DNA of 64,000 nt. It comes from Streptomyces nigrescens. GTDB lineage: Bacteria > Actinomycetota > Actinomycetes > Streptomycetales > Streptomycetaceae. Below are positions 1 through 8,788 of the stretch, in pieces. The notes beneath the pieces are model-generated. The model was not told the DNA's origin. It ran no database searches and saw nothing but the letters and a program-made list of their open reading frames with translations. How positions within the stretch are numbered: the stretch's first letter is position 1; every line of letters begins with the position of its first letter. The translations under genes and the position numbers were made by a program. The stretch is taken from positions 124,001 through 188,000 of the forward strand of contig AP026073.1 of NCBI GenBank assembly GCA_024349765.1, written 5' to 3'.

Positions 1-70
1 ACGAGGGGACGCGGCTGCCGGGCCCGGCCTCCGTGTTCGTGGTGAACGCCGCCCGCACCCCGGAGGGCGC

Positions 71-1132
71 TCAGCCGCCGTACAGGTCCCGGTACGAGGG
101 GAAGTGGCCGCCGGGCCCGTCCACCGTCTCCGCGGTGAGCGCGGCCCGCACCACCGCACGGGTCAGCACGTCCGCGCCGACGGCCAGGATGTCGTTCAGC
201 GCACCGGCCTCCACATGGACGCCGAAGGCGGGATCGGCCACGACGGTCTCTTCCGGGACCAGCGGGCGGGTGGCGGTGGACAGCGCGAAGACGGTGTCGC
301 CGTCGGAGAGCAGGTGCACCGGGCGGACCGCGCGGGCCAGCCCGTCGTGCGCGGTGCCGGCGAGCTTCTGGGCCTGGGCGCGGGTGAGCACGGCGTCGGT
401 GGCGACCACGGCGAGGGTGGTGTTGAGCGGAGGGCGGACCGAGGCGGCGAAGCGGGCCCGGGACGTCTCCCGGGCCTCGGCCAGGCGGCGGAGCGCCGCG
501 GTGTGCACCTCGGGGTCGGGCGGGGCCGCGTCCGGCAGGCCGTACAGGGCGCCGGTGCGGGGATCGGCGAACGAGCCCGCGGCGTTGACGGCGGCCAGCG
601 CGGCGACCGTCACGCCCGAGGGGAGGACCGCGCTCGCGGTGCCGGTGCCGCCCTTGACGCCGCCGGCCACGGCTCCGGTGCCGGCGCCCGTGTTGCCCTC
701 GGCGACCGGTGCGCCGGGCCCGGTGGCCGCGGCGGCCTCGGCGGCCGCGCGCCCCAGGGCCGCGTCCGGGCGGGCCCGCCAGTCGCCGCCGCGGCCCAGG
801 TCGAACAGTGCGGCGGCCGGCACGACCGGTACGACCTGGGCGGGGTCGGGGCCGACGCGGAAGCCGCGGCCGTGGTCCTCCAGCCAGCCGGCCACACCGG
901 ACGCGGCGTCAAGACCGTAGGCACTGCCGCCGGTCAGCACGACCGCCTCGATGCGCGGCACGAGATTGCGCGGGTCCAGCGCGTCGGTCTCCCGGGTGCC
1001 CGGCCCGCCGCCGCGCACGTCGACGGCCGCGACCATGCCGCCGTCCGGGGCGAGGACGACGGTGGTGCCGGTCAGCGCGCCGCCGCCGGCCCGCCGGGCG
1101 TGGCCGACCCGCAGGCCGGGGACGTCGGTCAG
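71..1132 (-). CDS. P1 family peptidase (DmpA/L-aminopeptidase-D-esterase type)
   Basis: Ntn-fold self-processing aminopeptidase family. The body shows the family-like segment RGGGPGTRETD, then LTGGSAYGLDAASGV, a Gly/Ala-rich centre and the segment AEGNTGAGTGAVAGG close to the expected autocleavage region. The protein ends YRDLYGG. The first ATG is at 1036, but typical N-terminal sequence (LTDVPGLRVGH, then LTGTTVVLAP) continues upstream in the same frame with no ATG or GTG before the stop. I therefore place the start at a CTG at 1132 (353 aa, normal family length); ATG 1036 (321 aa) would remove conserved residues. It follows the L,D-transpeptidase gene on the same strand and is probably co-transcribed. 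Physiological substrate unknown. Confidence 0.8.
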   Translation of the reverse strand: MTDVPGLRVGHARRAGGGALTGTTVVLAPDGGMVAAVDVRGGGPGTRETDALDPRNLVPRIEAVVLTGGSAYGLDAASGVAGWLEDHGRGFRVGPDPAQVVPVVPAAALFDLGRGGDWRARPDAALGRAAAEAAAATGPGAPVAEGNTGAGTGAVAGGVKGGTGTASAVLPSGVTVAALAAVNAAGSFADPRTGALYGLPDAAPPDPEVHTAALRRLAEARETSRARFAASVRPPLNTTLAVVATDAVLTRAQAQKLAGTAHDGLARAVRPVHLLSDGDTVFALSTATRPLVPEETVVADPAFGVHVEAGALNDILAVGADVLTRAVVRAALTAETVDGPGGHFPSYRDLYGG

Positions 1133-1175
1133 CGCGTCCCGCGGCCCGGCGGGGAGCCCGGCGGCCGCGGCCCGC

Positions 1176-2009
1176 TCAGTAATGGGCCGGCCCCATCACG
1201 ATGACCGGGTGCAGATCGGGGTCGAGGGTGCGCAGCAGCTCCCGCATCACCTTGGGCTTGAGGCTCACACAGCCCTGGGTGGGGCCGTCGTGGTCGACGT
1301 GCAGCCAGACGCCGCCGCCCTTGAAGTCGCCCCAGGGGCGGTGCGGGTCCAGCGGGGAGGTGCCGGGGTCGCGGTTGTAGTTGATGGCGATGACGTAGTC
1401 GAAGGCGCCGGCCAGCGGCTCGCCCTCCACACCGGTGCCGTCGGCGACGAAGCTGTCGTTGCGGTCGTAGGGGAGCTTGGTGCCGTCCGGAGCGGGCAGC
1501 CGGCCGCCGGCGTCGGTGAGGGTGTAGACGCCGATGGGGGAGCGCAGATCGCCGTAGCGGTGGTCGTCGGTCCAGCCGTGGGCGGCGTTGTGCGCGGACC
1601 AGGTGGGGCCCGGCTCCCAGGTGTCGGAGTCCTCCGCGCGGGTGTAGAGGACGACCTGGGACTCGTAGGAGTCCATGCCCTTGCCGGTGACGACGAGCAC
1701 CTGCCGGGAGTTCGCCGGTATCGCCTTGCGGGCCGCGTCGCTGAGGCCGGGGATCGGCTGACCGGCCGCGATGCCGGGTGCGGCGTTCGGGGCGGATTTC
1801 GCCGCGGCGGCGGGCGTGCGTGGCGTGTCCGGGCCGGAAGCCGCCGTGGACGTGGTGCTCTTGGCGTCGGTCCGGCTTTCGTGGTCGTCACCCGATGCCG
1901 GCCACGCCCACAGGGCGGTGCCGACGAGCGTGGAGAGGGCGAGACCGCTCACGGCCTTGCTGCGCCGGGACAGTCTCGTCCGCGCGCGGGTCTGGGCGTG
2001 GCGGGCCAT
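1176..2009 (-). CDS. Secreted L,D-transpeptidase (YkuD domain)
   Basis: Peptidoglycan-modifying transpeptidase expected to act outside the membrane, forming 3-3 cross-links. The 277-aa product starts with a basic N-terminus and a hydrophobic segment (about residues 20-36, ending WAWPASG) consistent with a signal peptide or anchor. A Thr/Ala/Pro-rich linker runs to about residue 80. The catalytic motif HVDHDGPTQGCVSL lies near the C-terminus with the nucleophile at about Cys247. The gene has GAGGAG upstream of its ATG. A second L,D-transpeptidase with a different layout lies at 51412-52041. Role in vegetative or spore wall cannot be told from sequence. Confidence 0.85.
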   Translation of the reverse strand: MARHAQTRARTRLSRRSKAVSGLALSTLVGTALWAWPASGDDHESRTDAKSTTSTAASGPDTPRTPAAAAKSAPNAAPGIAAGQPIPGLSDAARKAIPANSRQVLVVTGKGMDSYESQVVLYTRAEDSDTWEPGPTWSAHNAAHGWTDDHRYGDLRSPIGVYTLTDAGGRLPAPDGTKLPYDRNDSFVADGTGVEGEPLAGAFDYVIAINYNRDPGTSPLDPHRPWGDFKGGGVWLHVDHDGPTQGCVSLKPKVMRELLRTLDPDLHPVIVMGPAHY

Positions 2010-2369
2010 GTCTGGCGTCTCCTCAGGTACGGACGGCGGGCGTGCCCTCCGGGGCCTCCCGTAAGGGACCCCCCTGTCATAAAAAGGGCAATCTGCACCC
2101 TACCGCGTCTGTGTCGGGGCGCCTCCGCTGGCCGGGGCGAAGCCGGGGGAACAAGAGCCCGAGCCGCCGGGAAGTGGGATCCATTAGTGGGTAATTGACG
2201 GGGAATGGACTCGCGACGGCGGGCGGTCCGCGCTGCCTGCCAGGAGACCCGGGCGGGCCGAAGATGGCCGGATCTGATGCGGAATCAGGGTGATGCCCGG
2301 ACAGGTACGGCCGTTCGGCACGCTTATGGCGGACGCCCGGCCGGGGTGCCCCGGCGGGCCGGTCCGGGC
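2010..2369. other. Intergenic region, 360 bp, no gene seen
   Basis: Holds the leader of the L,D-transpeptidase (AT-rich patch around 2078-2095, GAGGAG site near 2020) and the 3' flank of the ltrA-like gene. Open frames crossing it look like high-GC shadows of neighbouring genes. Several GC-rich inverted segments near 2330-2370 could end ltrA transcription, but no clean hairpin with a T-run is visible. Confidence 0.5.
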
Positions 2370-3527
2370 CTATTCGGCCAGAGCGGTGCCCTGACGGGCC
2401 GTAAGGGTGACGCCCACCGCGACCGTGGCGGACGCCACCAGCCCCGCCGCGAACACCGCCCAGCGCCCCGCGAAGGTGCACGCGAGCACCAGCACGGACG
2501 ACACCGGCAGCACCAGCTGCTGCGCCAGGCCGCGCTTCTGGTGCCGGGAATGGATCAGCCAGACGGTGAACATGAACAGCGCGGCCGGCACCGTCACGCA
2601 GGCGGCGGCCGCCGCCGTCGACAGGTGCGCCTTGCCGAACGCCTGCGCAACCGCGATCTCGATGCCCGCCCCGACCGCGGCCGCCGACCCGAACACCAGG
2701 TAGTGCCCGTAGCCCCACACGAACGCCTGGCGGTTCGAGCGCAGATGGAGGTGGATGGGCACCGCGAAGTAGATCCAGTACGCGCAGAAGACCACCAGCA
2801 GCCCGCCGGCCGCGATCGGCAGCAGACTGCCCAGCTCCTCGTGCTCGTCCAGCGCCGCCTGCACCGCGAGGGTGGCCGCGGCGACCGTCTCGCCCAGCAC
2901 GATGATGGTGAACAGGCCGTAGCGCTCGGCGATGTGGTGCGGATGCCAGGTCGTCTGCCGGGCCCGCTCCGCCAGCGCCGGAACGGCCAGTTCCAGCAGG
3001 CCCACGACGATGAACACCCACGGCACGTCCTGGCGGGGCAGGACGATCAGCCCCAGCCAGCCGACCTGGCACACCGTCACCCCCAGGGCGTAGCGCAGCG
3101 CGGTCCGCCGCTCGGCGCCCACGCTGCCCAGGGCCGCCCGCAGCCACTGGGTGACCATGGCCAGCCGCATCACCAGGAAGCCGAACCAGATGACGGTGAA
3201 GTCGCTGCTGGCGAACGCCCGCGGCACGCCGGCCGCCAGGATCAGCACGCCCGCCATCTGGACCAGCGTCACCACGCGGTAGAGCGGGTCGTCGGTGTCG
3301 TACGCCGACGAGAACCAGCTGAAGTTCATCCACGCCCACCAGACGGCGAAGAAGAGCATCAGATAGCCCGACACGCCGTGCCCCCAGTGGCCCTCGGCCA
3401 GCGCATGCGCCAACTGGCGGCCGGCCTGCGCGACCGCCACGACGAAACACAGGTCGAAGAAGAGCTCCAGCGGGGTGGCGGCGCGGTGCGCCTCGTCGCG
3501 GTGGCGGGCGCGCATGCGGACCGGCAC
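2370..3527 (-). CDS. LtrA family membrane protein
   Basis: Low-temperature-requirement A family, polytopic membrane protein of unknown biochemical role. The N-terminus carries the family hallmark ATPLELFFDLCFVVAVAQ, followed by about ten hydrophobic segments and the conserved HHIAERYGLFTIIVLGE in the middle. The start is set at GTG 3527 because AGGAG lies five bases upstream; the longer frame from 3623 begins with Arg/Pro-rich sequence that does not resemble the family. Product about 385 aa, near the usual length. Flanked by unrelated genes, so context gives no function. Confidence 0.85.
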   Translation of the reverse strand: MPVRMRARHRDEAHRAATPLELFFDLCFVVAVAQAGRQLAHALAEGHWGHGVSGYLMLFFAVWWAWMNFSWFSSAYDTDDPLYRVVTLVQMAGVLILAAGVPRAFASSDFTVIWFGFLVMRLAMVTQWLRAALGSVGAERRTALRYALGVTVCQVGWLGLIVLPRQDVPWVFIVVGLLELAVPALAERARQTTWHPHHIAERYGLFTIIVLGETVAAATLAVQAALDEHEELGSLLPIAAGGLLVVFCAYWIYFAVPIHLHLRSNRQAFVWGYGHYLVFGSAAAVGAGIEIAVAQAFGKAHLSTAAAAACVTVPAALFMFTVWLIHSRHQKRGLAQQLVLPVSSVLVLACTFAGRWAVFAAGLVASATVAVGVTLTARQGTALAE

Positions 3528-3671
3528 ATCGGCTCCTCTCGTCGGCCGGGGCCCGCCGGCCGGGAAGGCACGTCGGCCGGGGCGGACGTGATCAGTAGAG
3601 CGCGGGCGGCGGATGCCGCCCATGAGGGGCGCACGGCGTGTCGCCCGGCATCCGGGGGCGCGGCGCGGCGG

Positions 3672-4703
3672 TCACTCGGCGACGGCCTCCACGATCGAGG
3701 GGAACGCCGCGGTCGGCAGCACCCGCGTCAGCCGGAACCCGCCCGCCGACAGCAGCGTCGCGAACTCCTCCGCGGTCCGCTCCTGCCCGTCGAGGACCGC
3801 CATCATCGCCACGTCGAGGGTCTTGCCGAAGTGCGGGGCGTTGCCCGGCGGAAGTACGCAGTCGACGACCAGCAGCCGGGTGCCGGGCGCCGTCGCCGCC
3901 CGGCAGGCCCGCAGGATCCGCCGGCAGTGGTCGTCCGGCCAGTCGTGCAGCACGTGCTTGAGGACGTACACGTCCCCGCCCTCGGGCACGGTCGCGAAGA
4001 AATCGCCCTCCTGGGTGCGCCAGCGGCCCTTCAACTCGTCGCCGTCCAGCAGGTGGTGGGCGAGCGGCGGCGCCTGGTCGAAGAGCACTCCGGTCAGCTG
4101 CGGACGGCGGCGCAGCACGGCACGCAGCAGCCCGCCGCGGCCGCCGCCGACGTCCACGACCGTGCCGGTCTCGGGGAACGGGTAGACACCGGCCACCGCC
4201 TCGTCCACCGGCGTGGACAGCGACGCCATCCCGTCGTCGAACAGCTGCCGGGTGGCCGGGTGGGCCCCCAGGTGCTCGAAGAACGGCGCGCCGAAGAGCC
4301 GCTCGAAGGACGCGCCGCCGTGCCGTACCGCCTCCGGCATCCCGGCCGAGGTCCGCAGGAACAGCTCGTCGGTGGCCATCAGCACGGCGGTGTGCAGGGA
4401 ATCGGGAACGTCGGTACGGAGCGGCCGGGCGGCCGGGGTGAGCTGGTAGGCGCCGGTGGCGTCCTCGTGGAAGATGCCCCGGGCGGCGAGGTAGCGCAGC
4501 ACCCGGCGCAGGTGCGGGGCGTGAGTGCCGGTGGCGGCGGCGAGCTGCTCGACGGTGCGCGGGCCGCCGGCGAGGTGGTCGGCGAGGCGGTGCTGGGCCG
4601 CGGTGCGCAGCGCCGCGGAGAAGAGGTGGCCCATGGCGTGGTCCATCAGCTGGGCCGCGAGATCCTGGGGCGCGCCGGTCGGTCGCTGGGATGAGGTGGC
4701 CAA
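3672..4703 (-). CDS. SAM-dependent O-methyltransferase (winged-helix dimerisation domain)
   Basis: Resembles small-molecule O-methyltransferases of antibiotic pathways. Residues about 15-100 form the winged-helix dimerisation part (LRRVLRYLAARGIFHE). The Rossmann part begins with the SAM-binding motif VVDVGGGRGGLL, followed by the catalytic-type segment LKHVLHDWPDDHCRRIL. TTG 4703 is taken as start because GGAGG stands six bases before it; the upstream extension is Arg-rich and atypical. About 343 aa, normal length. No biosynthetic cluster surrounds it, so substrate is unknown. The divergent amidohydrolase gene starts about 190 bp away. Confidence 0.85.
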   Translation of the reverse strand: MATSSQRPTGAPQDLAAQLMDHAMGHLFSAALRTAAQHRLADHLAGGPRTVEQLAAATGTHAPHLRRVLRYLAARGIFHEDATGAYQLTPAARPLRTDVPDSLHTAVLMATDELFLRTSAGMPEAVRHGGASFERLFGAPFFEHLGAHPATRQLFDDGMASLSTPVDEAVAGVYPFPETGTVVDVGGGRGGLLRAVLRRRPQLTGVLFDQAPPLAHHLLDGDELKGRWRTQEGDFFATVPEGGDVYVLKHVLHDWPDDHCRRILRACRAATAPGTRLLVVDCVLPPGNAPHFGKTLDVAMMAVLDGQERTAEEFATLLSAGGFRLTRVLPTAAFPSIVEAVAE

Positions 4704-4892
4704 CGTCAGCCTCCGGTCGTCGGCTCGGCCTGCGGATCGACGGTCGCAGGCGGGTGATCCACGGTTGCAGCAGCGGGCGGTGGTGTCACGAAGACCGGGA
4801 TGACCAACCGCCAAGTCCGGCCAGGGCGGCGGGTGTCCGGGGTGGCCGGCCGGCGCTCGATGGCGGGCGGCGGTTCATGGTCGAATGCGTGT

Positions 4893-6206
4893 ATGAGCGA
4901 CAGCGACAGCGACACGACCGGAAAGACCGACACCGCAGTACGGACCGACGGGGCGGAAGCGGCCGCCCCCGCCGCCGTCCTCGCCGACCTCGACGACCGC
5001 CTCCCGGACCTCGAAGCGCTCTACGAAGACCTGCACCGCCACCCCGAACTCGGCTTCCAGGAGACCCGCACCGCGGCCGAGGTCGCCCGCCGGCTGACCG
5101 GCCACGGCTACGACGTCACCACCGGCATCGCCAAGACCGGCGTCGCCGGCGTGCTGCGCAACGGGCCCGGCCCGGTCGTGCTGCTGCGCGCCGACATGGA
5201 CGCGCTGCCGGTCACCGAGGCCACCGGCCTCGACTACGCCTCCACCGTCCCCGGCCGGATGCACGCCTGCGGCCACGACGTGCACGTCACCTGCCTGCTG
5301 GGCGCCGCCGACCTGCTCGCCGCGGGCCGCGCGCACTGGTCCGGCACCCTCGTCGTCCTCTTCCAGCCCGCCGAGGAGGTCGGCAGCGGGGCCCGCGCGA
5401 TGATCGAGGCCGGCCTCTACAGCGAGGGCCTGGTCCCCACCCCCGACGTGGTGCTGGCGCAGCACGTCGCCCCGTTCGGCGCCGGGCTCATCGCGTACTG
5501 CCCCGGCGCCTGCATGGCCGCCGCCGACAGCCTGGAGATCACCTTCCACGGCACCGGCGGCCACGGTTCCCGGCCCGAGACCACCATCGACCCCGTCCTG
5601 ATGGCGGCCTCCTTCGTCCAGCGCGTCCAGGCCGTGGTGGCCCGCGAGGTCGCGCCCAAGGACCGGGCCGTGGTCACCGTCGGCTCCTTCCACGCCGGCG
5701 ACTCCGCCAACGTCATCCCCGACCGCGCCGTCGTACGGCTGAGCGTCCGCACCTTCGACGAGGCGGTACGCACCGCCGTCCTGGCCGCCGTCGAACGGAT
5801 CGCCCGCGCCGAGGCCGCCGCCTCCGGTGCCGACCGGGACCCGGAGGTCACAACCCTCGACACCTTCCCGGTCACCGTCAACGACACCGGCGTCCTGGCG
5901 CAGGTCAACCGGGACTTCACCCAACTCTTCGGCGAACAGCGGCTGTTCGCCTACGAACCGGCGACCGGCAGCGAGGACGCCGGACTGCTGGCGACCGCGG
6001 CCGGTGCGCCCCTCTACTACTGGTGGCTGGGCGGCTGGGACCCCGACGCCTTCCGGACCGCGCTGGCCGCCGGCCGGCTGGCCCAGGACATCCCCTCCAA
6101 CCACTCGCCGCACTTCGCCCCGGTCCCCCAACCCACCCTCACCATGGGCGTCCAGGCGCTGACGACGGCGGCCCTCAATCAGCTGGGGGAACCGGCGGCC
6201 GGCTGA
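4893..6206 (+). CDS. M20 family amidohydrolase / metallopeptidase
   Basis: Zinc-dependent hydrolase of the M20D type (hippurate hydrolase, IAA-amino acid hydrolase, N-acyl amino acid amidohydrolase group). Motifs in order: RHPELGFQE, LLRADMDALP, metal-binding ACGHDVH, catalytic PAEEVGSG, dimerisation-domain motif TGGHGSRPE, and SNHSPHF supplying the last ligand. ATG 4893 (437 aa) is preferred; the frame is open to 4800 but that part is low in family signal. Substrate cannot be assigned from sequence. Divergent from the methyltransferase at 3672-4703. Confidence 0.85.
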   Translation: MSDSDSDTTGKTDTAVRTDGAEAAAPAAVLADLDDRLPDLEALYEDLHRHPELGFQETRTAAEVARRLTGHGYDVTTGIAKTGVAGVLRNGPGPVVLLRADMDALPVTEATGLDYASTVPGRMHACGHDVHVTCLLGAADLLAAGRAHWSGTLVVLFQPAEEVGSGARAMIEAGLYSEGLVPTPDVVLAQHVAPFGAGLIAYCPGACMAAADSLEITFHGTGGHGSRPETTIDPVLMAASFVQRVQAVVAREVAPKDRAVVTVGSFHAGDSANVIPDRAVVRLSVRTFDEAVRTAVLAAVERIARAEAAASGADRDPEVTTLDTFPVTVNDTGVLAQVNRDFTQLFGEQRLFAYEPATGSEDAGLLATAAGAPLYYWWLGGWDPDAFRTALAAGRLAQDIPSNHSPHFAPVPQPTLTMGVQALTTAALNQLGEPAAG

Positions 6207-6310
6207 GGCGGCCGCACGAGGGGGACTTCGGGGACGTTGACCTTGTCCCTGGGGGAAGCCCCAGAGTCGGTCGTGCCGGGCGACGGGCCCGGCACGAGGA
6301 GGACGGCCGG

Positions 6311-6358
6311 GAGCCGTGGAGGTGAGCGGCGTGCAGCCGTGGGAGGTGAGCGGCGTGG
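6311..6358. repeat. Imperfect tandem repeat at a start region (about 24 bp, two copies)
   Basis: The block AGCCGTGGAGGTGAGCGGCG is repeated once with one extra G. Each copy supplies a GGAGG plus a GTG, so the downstream gene has two nearly equal ribosome-binding site/start pairs (GTG 6331 and GTG 6355). Confidence 0.7.
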
Positions 6359-7512
6359 AGCCGTGGCAGAAGGACGGCGGCGAGCTGCTGACCATCGGCG
6401 CGTTCGCCCGCGCCTCCCGGCTCTCGCCGAAGGCCCTGCGCCTCTACGACGAGCTCGGTCTGCTGACCCCGGCCCGGGTCGACCCGCACAGCGGCTACCG
6501 GCACTACGCCCCGGCCCAGCTGGAACGGGCCCGGCTGGTCGCCTGGCTGCGCCGGCTCGGCATGCCGCTGGCCCGCATCCGTGAGGTGTGCGGGCTGGCA
6601 CCGGCCGCGGCGGCCGAGGCGGTCGCCGCGTACTGGGCGCAGGTCGAGGCCGATACGGCAGCCCGGCGCGACCTGGCCGCCTTCCTCGTGGACCAGCTCT
6701 CCAGGAAGGACCCCACCACCATGACCGCTTCCCGCATACCGCTGACCCTGCGCTCCGCCGCCCGTACCGACCGCGGCCTCGTCCGCCCGGCCAACCAGGA
6801 CGCCGCCTACGCGGGCCACCGGCTGCTGGCCGTCGCCGACGGCTACGGCCCCGACGGCGCCGCGGCCGCCACCGCGGCCCTGGACGCCCTCCGGTACCTC
6901 GACGCCGACGACCGGTCCGGCCCGGGCCCGCAGGACCTGACGGCCGCGCTGGAGGAGGCCGCCGGGCGCGCCCACCAGGCCCTCCGGGACGCCCCGTTGG
7001 CCACGTCCACCGGCACCCGGGAAGCCACCGGCGGCCCCGAGACCACCGGCACCACGCTCACCGCGCTCCTCCACCACGGCGGGCAGCTCGGACTGCTGCA
7101 CATCGGTGACTCCCGCGCCTACGTCCTCCGGGACACCGGCCTCATCCGCCTCACCCACGACCACAGCTTCGTCCAGTCCCTCATCGACGAGGGCCGCCTC
7201 ACCCCCGAAGAGGCCCCCGCCCACCCCCAGCGCGCCCTGCTCCTGCGCTCCCTCGACCCGACCACCGAATGCGCCCCCGACGTGACGCTCCTGGAGGTCC
7301 GCCCCGGCGAGCGGTACCTGCTCTGCACCGACGGCCTGACCGGCGTGGTCCCGCCGGAGACGCTCCAGCGGGTACTCGCCACGGCCCCCGGCCCCGCCGA
7401 GGCCGTGACGGAGCTGATCGCCCTGGCCCGCGAGGCGGGCGCACCCGACAACGTGGGGTGCGTGGTGGCGGACGCGCGGGCGGCGGGCCCGGCAACGGCC
7501 GCGGCGGCGTAG
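6355..7512 (+). CDS. MerR-type DNA-binding domain fused to PP2C-type Ser/Thr phosphatase
   Basis: Two-domain protein. Residues about 10-100 form a MerR winged-helix module (LTIGAFARASRLSPKALRLYDELGLL, given here only as landmark LYDELGLLTPARVD). Residues about 125-380 are a PP2C/SpoIIE-like phosphatase with the early Asn-Gln-Asp segment RPANQDAAY, then AVADGYG, HIGDSRAYVLR, LLCTDGLTGVV and the late metal-ligand motif APDNVGCVV. MerR modules normally sense ligands through a C-terminal helix, so a phosphatase there suggests a DNA-bound signalling protein. GTG 6355 was chosen for its GGGAGG site; upstream in-frame GTG codons at 6331 and 6316 are possible. The 3' end faces the SQR-like gene 17 bp away. 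Confidence 0.8.
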   Translation: MEPWQKDGGELLTIGAFARASRLSPKALRLYDELGLLTPARVDPHSGYRHYAPAQLERARLVAWLRRLGMPLARIREVCGLAPAAAAEAVAAYWAQVEADTAARRDLAAFLVDQLSRKDPTTMTASRIPLTLRSAARTDRGLVRPANQDAAYAGHRLLAVADGYGPDGAAAATAALDALRYLDADDRSGPGPQDLTAALEEAAGRAHQALRDAPLATSTGTREATGGPETTGTTLTALLHHGGQLGLLHIGDSRAYVLRDTGLIRLTHDHSFVQSLIDEGRLTPEEAPAHPQRALLLRSLDPTTECAPDVTLLEVRPGERYLLCTDGLTGVVPPETLQRVLATAPGPAEAVTELIALAREAGAPDNVGCVVADARAAGPATAAAA

Positions 7513-7529
7513 GAACGCCGAGGCAGCGG

Positions 7530-8735
7530 CTACGCCAGGCCCTTGAGCATGCCCTTGAAGTAGAGCTGCGGCAGGCCGTAGCGCTTGAGGAACCACATGT
7601 CGGTCCGCTCCCGGGTCGTGTCGAGGAAGGGGAACGAGGGGGCGGGCCGCAGGTCGTAGTCGAATTCGGCGAGCAGCATCTTGTGCCGGGCGGTGACCAG
7701 CGGGCAGGAGGTGTAGCCGTCGTAGCGGGCGGTGGCCGGGCGGCCGCGCAGGCTCGCGAGGAGGTTGGCGACCACGACCGGGGCCTGCTTGCGGACGGCC
7801 GCGCCCGTCTTGGAGGTGGGCAGCGCCGCCACGTCCCCCAGCGCGAAGACCGTGGGGAAGTCCGGGTGTTGGAGGGTTTCGCGGTCGGCCTTGACGTATC
7901 CCTGGGGGGAATCGGGGTCGGCCAGCGGGCCGTTGGCCAGCCACTCGGGGGCCCGCTGCGGCGGCACCGCGTGCAGCAGGTCGTAGCGGACCGTCTCCGT
8001 GGCGCCGGTGGTGTGATCGGTGATCACCGCCTCGCGCGCCGCACCGTCCAGGCGGGTCATCTCGGAACTCAGCCGCACCTCGATGCCGTAGCGCCGGGCC
8101 GTCTCCGTCAGCGCCCGCGAGAAGACCGGGACCTTGAACATCGCCGGTTCCGGCAGCACCAGGATCGTGCGGATGTCGCCCAGGACGCCGCGCTTGCGCC
8201 AGTAGTCCGCCGCCAGGTACGCGATCTTCTGCGGTGCGCCGCCGCACTTCACCGGCCCCGACGGCATGGTGAACAGCGCGGTACCCCGCCGCGTCCGGCG
8301 GATCAGGTCCCAGGTGAGCGGGGCGAGGTCGGGGCGGTAGTTGCTGCTCACCCCGCCGTGGCCGAGGGCGGCGGCCAGCCCCGGCACGCCGTCCCAGTCG
8401 AGGTGCAGACCGGGGGCGAGGACCAGCCGCCCGTAGGAGAGCACCCGGCCGGAGGCGGTGGTGACGGTACGCGCCACCGGGTCCACGCCGGTGGCCCGCT
8501 CCCGCAGCCAGCGCACGCCCGGCGGTATCAGCTCCGCCTCGGTGCGCAGCGAGGAACGCAACGGCGCCTGCCCGCCGCCGACGAGGGTCCACAGCGGCTG
8601 GTACCAGTGCGTCTCGGACGGCTCCAGCAGGGCGATGTCCGTGACCCCGGCCCGGCGTAACCGGGCGGCGACGGTGATGCCTGCGGTTCCGCCGCCGACG
8701 ATGAGGACTTGGTGGCGGGAGGGGGCGGGGGACAT
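7530..8735 (-). CDS. Sulfide:quinone oxidoreductase-like FAD protein
   Basis: Pyridine nucleotide-disulfide-type flavoprotein resembling type II sulfide:quinone oxidoreductases, which oxidise sulfide to persulfide/polysulfide at the membrane and reduce quinone. The FAD motif VGGGTAGITVAARL is at the N-terminus; the SQR signature PVKCGGAPQK carries the active-site Cys; ALGDVAALPTSKTGA is the second FAD-binding segment; a second Cys is in YTSCPLVT. Product 401 aa, with GGAGG seven bases before ATG 8735. It is the last gene of a three-gene operon (regulator, TauE exporter, SQR) that diverges from a persulfide dioxygenase, so sulfide oxidation fits the context. Confidence 0.85.
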   Translation of the reverse strand: MSPAPSRHQVLIVGGGTAGITVAARLRRAGVTDIALLEPSETHWYQPLWTLVGGGQAPLRSSLRTEAELIPPGVRWLRERATGVDPVARTVTTASGRVLSYGRLVLAPGLHLDWDGVPGLAAALGHGGVSSNYRPDLAPLTWDLIRRTRRGTALFTMPSGPVKCGGAPQKIAYLAADYWRKRGVLGDIRTILVLPEPAMFKVPVFSRALTETARRYGIEVRLSSEMTRLDGAAREAVITDHTTGATETVRYDLLHAVPPQRAPEWLANGPLADPDSPQGYVKADRETLQHPDFPTVFALGDVAALPTSKTGAAVRKQAPVVVANLLASLRGRPATARYDGYTSCPLVTARHKMLLAEFDYDLRPAPSFPFLDTTRERTDMWFLKRYGLPQLYFKGMLKGLA

Positions 8736-8788
8736 ACGGGTTCCTCCTACGGGGGTGTTGAGGGTGTTGTTGTTCGTGTGGCTCGTGG

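Noticed and set aside
33-1204. Long plus-strand frames across the first kilobase
   Set aside because: High-GC shadow frames opposite the P1 peptidase; no ribosome-binding site, composition Arg/Ala-rich.
2205-4694. 829-codon plus-strand frame
   Set aside because: Lies opposite LtrA and the methyltransferase; Arg/Gly/His-rich with no family signal.
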